Assembly (NCBI RefSeq): GCF_003987315.1
Contig: NZ_PIPI01000007.1
Location: 62,001-126,000, forward strand
Direction: 5' to 3'
Source of the DNA: Aliidiomarina haloalkalitolerans
GTDB lineage: Bacteria; Pseudomonadota; Gammaproteobacteria; Enterobacterales; Alteromonadaceae
DNA length: 64,000 nucleotides
The translations under genes and the position numbers were made by a program. Of this stretch, positions 59,166 through 64,000 are shown piece after piece; the first letter of the stretch is position 1, and every line of letters begins with the position of its first letter. Below the pieces are notes generated by a model. It worked only from the letters and a program-made list of their open reading frames with translations. It did not search any database and was not told the DNA's origin.

Positions 59166-60869
59166 ATGAGTAGTTTTTGGTCCCGCCTCTGGAAAGTTAC
59201 GCTTTCCAGCGCCTTCGCCCTGTCTGCGAGTGTCCTCGTGGTGCTAGCGCTCGTGCAAAGTGTGACACCCGCCCATGCGCAAAGCAGCACTGACCCGCAA
59301 TGGAACGTGATGCTCACCGGCAGCGAATTGCGCCTGTGTTCCAGTATGAATTCCGACTACTGCAGCAGCACCGACTGGATAAATGCCAATGAAATGCGTA
59401 CCGCACGGTTGTTTCAATTAACCGATGTGCGCCGCCGCGAAGCATTGCGCCGCGCGGTGTGGCCGCGTGAACGCGATGAAGTACGCGAAGAATTGAGTGT
59501 AGTGCTCGAAGAAATGGTCGACTTCTTTGCTCGTGGCGTGGTGCCTGAGTATCGCCTCGTCGAACGTTTTCGCTCGCGCGCCTACCTTGATTTATTAATG
59601 CGCTTGTCGGAAGCCGAATATGATCGCGTGCTCGATAACTTGGAAATGCCGCGTTTAGAAGGCCTCGACGAACACGTCAATTTGGCAGCCAATGCGGATT
59701 ACAGCGCCGAGTTCGTCACTCGTTTTGTGGCTATGGCGGAAGACCAACAGCAACGGAATGGGCGCGAAGGTAAACCGTTAATTCTGGTAGTGACCGCTGG
59801 TGAGCGCGATACATTCCGCAGCGTCGACTCGCACGTTGCCGCATTTAAACAAGCGGGAGCCGATGCGGTGTGGCTGCCGGCTGACGTCGCCGTCCGTGCT
59901 GCTCGTGAAGCCAATGAATGCCGGGCATTAGAGAGCTACCGTCGCCAGCTCAGCGGGAACTACGACCGTGATCGGGTGCATCCGAGTCGGCATGCCGAGC
60001 AACTTGCTTATTGTAGTAACGTGGCCCAGGCCGAGCAGCTGATTCAACAAGCTAGCGCAGTGTTTTTCACGGGTGGTAGCGCACAACGTTTGTTCCGTGC
60101 CCTACAAGGCAGCGCCGAGTTAGCGCTGCTGCAGACACGCTTTAGTGAAGGCAAGCTTGCTGTCGGTGGCGCTGGTGCAGGTGCACAAGCCATGGTAGCG
60201 ACGAATATGCTCACCAATGGCCATAGCCGTGACGCCATTCGCAACGGCGCCTTTGCGGCAACTGCACCGATGCCAGGTTGCGACCTCGACAACACCTGCC
60301 CGCGCGGTTTAAACCCGAACAGCCTGACCTATGAGCCGCTTGGTGGTTTTGGCATGCTGCGCAACCTTATTGTCGACACAGATGTGTCACACCGTGGCCG
60401 CCAAGGTCGCCTGCTGCGCTTAGCCGCAAGCACCAACGCACCATTAGCGATTGGCCTCGACCGTGATACCGCTATGCTGATGAATTCGGCCAGTGGCGCG
60501 TTTGAATTAATTGGCCAAGACGGCGCCTTGTTCCTTGAAGGGGCGCAAGGCAATGACAGCATGCTTGCTGCGACATTCCATTACTTACGCTCAGGTAGCA
60601 TGGGTCGCATTGAAAGTGGGCGCTTACATACCGCAGTGTTAGCCGCACAGCAACCACAGCGCCTCGAAAGTATTACCACCCGCTTTTTAGGTGACACCGG
60701 CGTGTATGACAACCTCGACAGTGTGTGTCGTGGCAGTCAGCAATTACGCTTGTTGCAGGAAACATTCGTGCTGCAAATGCTCGCCAGTGAAGACAGCGAA
60801 ATTGAGCGCACAGCCGGCCGTTGCCAAGTTACCAATGGCGTGATCGGCGTTGCAATTCAAGCGCCGTAA
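59166..60869 (+). CDS. Secreted cyanophycinase-like (S51 fold) protein lacking the catalytic Ser
   Basis: A 567-residue exported protein with signal peptide ending PAHAQS (about residue 39). Residues about 200-345 show the peptidase S51/cyanophycinase core: PLILVVTAGERDT, then AVFFTGGSAQRLFRAL and LAVGGAGAGAQAM. In active members the last motif is GGTSAGA with a Ser nucleophile. Here it reads GGAGAGA, with Gly337 (GGT, 60174-60176) at the Ser position. The C-terminal part continues with GGFGMLRNLIVDTDVSHRGRQGRLLRLA and AIGLDRDTAM, which fit the family. The N-terminal 160 residues are helical and of unknown type. It is probably a non-catalytic or binding homologue. It lies 7 bp after the GGDEF-EAL gene. 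Confidence 0.75.
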   Translation: MSSFWSRLWKVTLSSAFALSASVLVVLALVQSVTPAHAQSSTDPQWNVMLTGSELRLCSSMNSDYCSSTDWINANEMRTARLFQLTDVRRREALRRAVWPRERDEVREELSVVLEEMVDFFARGVVPEYRLVERFRSRAYLDLLMRLSEAEYDRVLDNLEMPRLEGLDEHVNLAANADYSAEFVTRFVAMAEDQQQRNGREGKPLILVVTAGERDTFRSVDSHVAAFKQAGADAVWLPADVAVRAAREANECRALESYRRQLSGNYDRDRVHPSRHAEQLAYCSNVAQAEQLIQQASAVFFTGGSAQRLFRALQGSAELALLQTRFSEGKLAVGGAGAGAQAMVATNMLTNGHSRDAIRNGAFAATAPMPGCDLDNTCPRGLNPNSLTYEPLGGFGMLRNLIVDTDVSHRGRQGRLLRLAASTNAPLAIGLDRDTAMLMNSASGAFELIGQDGALFLEGAQGNDSMLAATFHYLRSGSMGRIESGRLHTAVLAAQQPQRLESITTRFLGDTGVYDNLDSVCRGSQQLRLLQETFVLQMLASEDSEIERTAGRCQVTNGVIGVAIQAP

Positions 60870-60910
60870 AATTGTAACAAATTGTCATTTTTGCCAACTT
60901 GTTAGCGCAG

Positions 60911-60958
60911 CCCAAGCCGACTTTTGTTAGAGTTAAAACAAGTTAGAGTCGGTTTGGG
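60911..60958 (+). other. Hairpin in the leader of the mipA-like gene
   Basis: CCCAAGCCGACT (60911-60922) pairs with AGTCGGTTTGGG (60947-60958) with one mismatch around a 24-nt loop that holds a direct repeat GTTAGAGT (60926 and 60942). The right arm touches the ribosome-binding site AAGGAA. Candidate regulatory structure or response-regulator target. Confidence 0.45.
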
Positions 60959-60971
60959 AAAGGAACAAACT

Positions 60972-61973
60972 TTGGCCGTCAAAACCAGAACTACTGCGAC
61001 AAGAACGACCGTGTTCAGCATGATTTTCGCCAGTGCGCTACTTGCGCCGCTGGCGTTTGCGCATGGGCAAACCCATTCCGAACTTACGCCTGAACTTGCG
61101 GCAGAACGTGCGGCCGAACCCGAGCACACTCAGTCCACCAACGACACGACTCTTGCGCAGTTTAACGACAGCCTGAAAGTATTCATTAACCAAATAAATG
61201 TGCGTGTGGCCATGGGTTATGGCGAGCGCTCGTCGATTATCCGTGGCACCGATCCGCTGTCGTTTTATGTGTTGCCGGACGTCAGCTACTACGGTGAAAA
61301 ATTCTTCTTCGACAACGGCATGCTCGGTTACAGCATTAAACAGTCACGCCGCCACGAAGTGTCGATATTCACCAAGCTCAACACCGAGTTCAGCTACTTT
61401 ACCGATAGCATTACCGGTTATTGGTTTGGGGATGCCTATAGCGGTGGTTTGTCGAGCACCAGCATGCAACCAAGCGGTGGTTGGGGTGACTTTACTGACG
61501 ATGAAGAAATCTTGCCCGATGTCGACAATGTAGCCAAACGTGCATGGGCAATCGACGCCGGTATTCGCGTTGATTATTACCCAGCAGAGCGCACCCATGT
61601 GGGCCTTGCTGTGCAGCAGGACATCCGCAATAAACATAACGGTTATTCGGCCGCATTCATGGTGAGCCAAGGCGTGCCAACAGGGCTTGGCAACTTCCAA
61701 GTGAAAGGGGAGTTAACCTATAAGAGCGATAAGCTCGTTGATTATTATTACGGTATTTCGAGTCGTGATAACGTCGCACCGATTTATCACTATCGCGGTA
61801 AGGCCGTGATGCAACCGGCCATGTCGCTCCACTGGCAATACCCGTTGCGAGAGCGCTTAAGCTTAGTCAGCTCCGCCCGCGTCATGTGGCTTGGTGACGG
61901 TGTCGCCGATAGCCCATTGGTGACCAAAGACACCACCACCACATTTTTTCTGGGGGTGAGCTATGCGTTTTAA
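60972..61973 (+). CDS. MipA/OmpV-family outer-membrane protein
   Basis: About 333 residues. The signal peptide AVKTRTTATRTTVFSMIFAS ends in LAPLAFAHG. The mature chain alternates as a beta-barrel: NVRVAMGYGERSSIIRGTDPLSFYVLPDVSYYGEKFFFDNGMLGY is the MipA/OmpV opening, and it ends in the aromatic FLGVSYAF with C-terminal Phe, the Bam-recognition signature. TTG 60972 with AAAGGAA about 8 nt upstream is the likely start, because it keeps the basic n-region; ATG 61020 would cut the signal peptide. It overlaps the DUF3019 gene by 11 bp. MipA/OmpV plus DUF3019 plus an RstAB-like pair is a recurring alteromonad block. Confidence 0.85.
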   Translation: MAVKTRTTATRTTVFSMIFASALLAPLAFAHGQTHSELTPELAAERAAEPEHTQSTNDTTLAQFNDSLKVFINQINVRVAMGYGERSSIIRGTDPLSFYVLPDVSYYGEKFFFDNGMLGYSIKQSRRHEVSIFTKLNTEFSYFTDSITGYWFGDAYSGGLSSTSMQPSGGWGDFTDDEEILPDVDNVAKRAWAIDAGIRVDYYPAERTHVGLAVQQDIRNKHNGYSAAFMVSQGVPTGLGNFQVKGELTYKSDKLVDYYYGISSRDNVAPIYHYRGKAVMQPAMSLHWQYPLRERLSLVSSARVMWLGDGVADSPLVTKDTTTTFFLGVSYAF

Positions 61974-62505
61974 TTACTTAGCTAGCCTGCTGCTCCTCTC
62001 TGGGGTATTTACTTTTACCGCGCCGACATCAGCGGCAATGCAGGAAACGAGTTCAGCAGAACCAACGACCCTTTCGCCTGACATTGACGAACAGTTGTTA
62101 TGTACCGAACCGTTTTGCTTATGGGTACAACCGCAAGTGTGCGTCACTGAAAACGCACCCGCCGTGTGCGAGGAAACCGTGTCAGTGAGTTGGCGCAGTG
62201 AAACCCCGCTCAATGCTTGCTTAGCTTTCGACGAAAAAGTCTTGACTTGCTGGCGCCAAGAGGAAGTCGGCACGTGGCTTGGCGACCTAACTTGGTTCGG
62301 TGACGAAATTCTTGTCTTATTCACCGTTGAAGACAGCGAACTTAACGCCGCCGGTGAATGGCGCGAACGCCCAAGACGAACCGGTCGCAACAGCCGCCAA
62401 CAGTTTTTAAATAGCGTCGAGATTCTGGCCAGCACAGAAATGCAGATTCAAAGCCTGTTTCCAAAAGCACGTCGCCGCCTTGGTAGCCCATGGAGTGTGT
62501 TTTAA
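61963..62505 (+). CDS. DUF3019-family secreted protein
   Basis: A 180-residue protein with signal peptide (MRFNYLASLLLLSGVFTFTAPTSAA). The mature part has the DUF3019 pattern of paired cysteines: LWVQPQVCVTENAPAVCEETVSVSWRS, then LNACLAFDEKVLTCW. The function is not known. The family is often encoded next to MipA/OmpV and an OmpR-type two-component system, as here. It overlaps the mipA-like gene at its start (61963-61973) and shares TAATG (62503-62507) with the regulator downstream, so all four are one translationally coupled operon. Confidence 0.82.
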   Translation: MRFNYLASLLLLSGVFTFTAPTSAAMQETSSAEPTTLSPDIDEQLLCTEPFCLWVQPQVCVTENAPAVCEETVSVSWRSETPLNACLAFDEKVLTCWRQEEVGTWLGDLTWFGDEILVLFTVEDSELNAAGEWRERPRRTGRNSRQQFLNSVEILASTEMQIQSLFPKARRRLGSPWSVF

Positions 62506-63203
62506 TGAGTACGCGTATTCTGATTGCCGAAGACGATACCCGTTTGGCAAACCTAATTAAGGACTACCTGACCCAGCAGGGTTATCAGGTGTTCTGGGAA
62601 GCGAATGGCAGTAAAGTCGTCGCCGCCGTGAAGAATGTGAACCCCGACCTGATTATTTTGGACGTGATGTTGCCTGGTCGCGACGGTTTTGAATTGTGCC
62701 GCCAGCTGCGACCACAATACCCGGGACCGATACTCATGTTCACCGCTCGCAAACACGACGTTGACCAGATTACCGGCCTTAGCATTGGTGCTGACGACTA
62801 TGTAGTGAAACCGGTAGAGCCACAGGTACTGGTTGCCCGCATTGAAGCCTTACTGCGTCGTTTTCAGCCACGTGATAGCATGGAGAACAGCAAAGCGCTA
62901 GAGTTTGGTCGCTTAAAACTCAATGCTAAATCGCGGGCTGCGCGCTTTGCTGACGATGAAATTAAGCTCACCAGCCACGAGTTTGACCTTTTATGGTACC
63001 TCGCCCAACACGCCGGCGATTTAGTCACGCGGGAAACCATTCACTTCGACGTGATTGGCCGAGAGTATGACGGTGTCGACCGCACCGTTGATATGCGGGT
63101 GTCGAATATTCGCAAAAAAATGGCCGAATTCACCGGCCGCGACGACGCCATAAAAACCGTGTGGGGGCGTGGCTACGTGTTTGTTGCCGACGCTTGGGAC
63201 TAA
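62505..63203 (+). CDS. OmpR-family response regulator (RstA-like)
   Basis: A 232-residue regulator. Receiver (about 1-118): RILIAEDDTRLANLI, phospho-Asp in LIILDVMLPGRDGFELCR, FTARKHDVDQITGLSIGADDYVVKPVEPQVL. The winged-helix domain (about 135-230) includes LTSHEFDLLWYLAQHAGDLVTRE and REYDGVDRTVDMRVSNIRKKM, then WGRGYVF. The IHFDVIGREYDGVDR region resembles RstA. The start ATG overlaps the previous stop (TAATG). The membrane kinase follows 3 bp downstream. It probably controls the adjacent MipA/OmpV-DUF3019 genes (inference). Confidence 0.93.
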   Translation: MSTRILIAEDDTRLANLIKDYLTQQGYQVFWEANGSKVVAAVKNVNPDLIILDVMLPGRDGFELCRQLRPQYPGPILMFTARKHDVDQITGLSIGADDYVVKPVEPQVLVARIEALLRRFQPRDSMENSKALEFGRLKLNAKSRAARFADDEIKLTSHEFDLLWYLAQHAGDLVTRETIHFDVIGREYDGVDRTVDMRVSNIRKKMAEFTGRDDAIKTVWGRGYVFVADAWD

Positions 63204-63206
63204 CCC

Positions 63207-64000
63207 ATGCGGCGTCTGGCGTTCCACTTTTACGGCTTTTTGTTACTTGCAGTGGTCGGCCTTGGCTGGACCATCGAGCAGCTGTGGAGCAGCCAACAAA
63301 ACGACATGCCGGCGTGGGTTGAGCCCTTGGCCGAGTCGTTTGTGAACTTAAGCCAGTATATCGAGCGCCCCGAACAGCTTGAACAGGCGCTTGATTTGCC
63401 GGTGCAAGTAGTCAGTGCCGGACAAGTGCGCTGGCCGAGCGCGCAACAAAGTAAGTTTGCTGCGGGTGAGCCGGTGATTTTGTTTGGCGACAGCACCCAG
63501 CTGTATGTGTATATCCAACACCGCGACGATATTTGGCGCATTGGCCCAGTGATTGACGAGACCGAGTCGCCGACGTATGCCTACCATTTGCTGTTCTTTT
63601 TACTTCTCGCCGCCGTCACAACGGTCTGGCTATGGCCGTTGTCACGCGACCTCAAACGACTTGAGCATCATCTGCGCTATGTGTCTCAGCCGGACCAAAA
63701 GCCGTTAGAACTGTCGAAGCGTTCGCTGGTTTTTCCGTTAGCGTCGAGCTTTAACGCCATGCGCGAGCGCATTTGGTACTTACTCGGTATTCAGCGCGAC
63801 CTGACCCATGCCGTGTCTCACGACTTACGCACGCCGTTAGCACGGATGAAATTTGCCTTAGCCTTGCCTGACTCGCCAGCCAAAACCGAAGCGCTGCAAG
63901 AAGACGTGGCCGAGATGGAAGAGATTGTCGACACCTTGCTTGACTACGCGCGCATGGAAGCCCAAGAAGAGCTGATGGAACGCGAAGACGTGGATGTGAG
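63207..64000 (+). CDS. RstB-like sensor histidine kinase, 3' end outside the window
   Basis: 264 codons are visible from ATG 63207. Transmembrane helix 1 (about 8-24, HFYGFLLLAVVGLGW) is followed by a periplasmic loop of about 105 residues and helix 2 (about 127-147, YHLLFFLLLAAVTTVWLWPL), then a HAMP-like linker. The DHp domain has phospho-His in LTHAVSHDLRTPLARMKFALAL. The ATPase domain lies beyond the window. It is the cognate kinase of the OmpR-type regulator 3 bp upstream. The DHp motif with Ala-Arg-Met-Lys is RstB/PhoQ-side typical; the signal is unknown. Confidence 0.9.
   Translation, partial: MRRLAFHFYGFLLLAVVGLGWTIEQLWSSQQNDMPAWVEPLAESFVNLSQYIERPEQLEQALDLPVQVVSAGQVRWPSAQQSKFAAGEPVILFGDSTQLYVYIQHRDDIWRIGPVIDETESPTYAYHLLFFLLLAAVTTVWLWPLSRDLKRLEHHLRYVSQPDQKPLELSKRSLVFPLASSFNAMRERIWYLLGIQRDLTHAVSHDLRTPLARMKFALALPDSPAKTEALQEDVAEMEEIVDTLLDYARMEAQEELMEREDVDV

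Overview
The window reads as the chromosome of a gammaproteobacterium, most probably of the Idiomarinaceae/Alteromonadales. The case rests on the metL/metJ pair, argS-ftsN-hslVU order, a hut (histidine-degradation) cluster, the glnA-ntrBC unit, an MipA/OmpV-DUF3019-two-component block typical of alteromonads, and moderate GC. This genus assignment is inference from gene content only. No rRNA, tRNA or CRISPR array was seen.

Layout. 1-5073: 5' part of metL and divergent metJ with tandem MetJ boxes, a lipoprotein, a short malic enzyme and a SAM methyltransferase. 5287-11541: an unusual signalling block of secreted protein, FHA-GAF protein, giant membrane Ser/Thr kinase with periplasmic TPRs, soluble NarX-type histidine kinase and NarL-type regulator. 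11615-18891: housekeeping genes rpmE, priA, argS, ftsN, and hslVU behind a heat-shock type promoter. 18971-27976: a diguanylate cyclase, rraA and the hut genes (hutG, hutI, hutC, hutU, hutH) with a HutC operator. 28038-37874: GNAT/thioesterase, yihY, dtd, small membrane proteins, an SDR, an AcrAB-type RND pump and a hemolysin III/TrhA protein behind a FabR-like operator. 37962-41769: typA, a GAF-GGDEF cyclase and a DsbA-like lipoprotein. 42041-46158: glnA-glnL-glnG with two NtrC sites, a sigma-54 promoter and a third NtrC site before glnL. 46251-49460: cpxRA-like pair and a PldB-like lysophospholipase.

49462-56130 looks like an acquired island. The resident trmL has lost its 5' end. A diverged complete trmL, a broken IS256-family transposase and a CzcAB/CusAB-type metal efflux operon follow. 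The island is bounded by a 27-bp inverted repeat (12 and 7 identical bases around 8 variable ones). 56432-64000 returns to ordinary chromosome: a GGDEF-EAL phosphodiesterase, a cyanophycinase-like protein lacking its serine nucleophile, MipA/OmpV, DUF3019, and an RstAB-like two-component system that runs off the end.

How it works together. Nitrogen control (NtrBC to glnA) and histidine use (Hut) supply ammonia and glutamate. Four two-component systems (NarXL-like, NtrBC, Cpx-like, Rst-like), three c-di-GMP proteins and a Hanks-type kinase make this a signalling-rich segment. The most notable items are the kinase/FHA/two-component block, the trmL-targeting island, a histidine ammonia-lyase with Ala-Cys-Gly instead of Ala-Ser-Gly at its cofactor site, a two-copy 47-49 bp palindromic element, and three separate tandem-repeat tracts (15, 18 and 25 bp), two of which start inside the last codons of the preceding gene.
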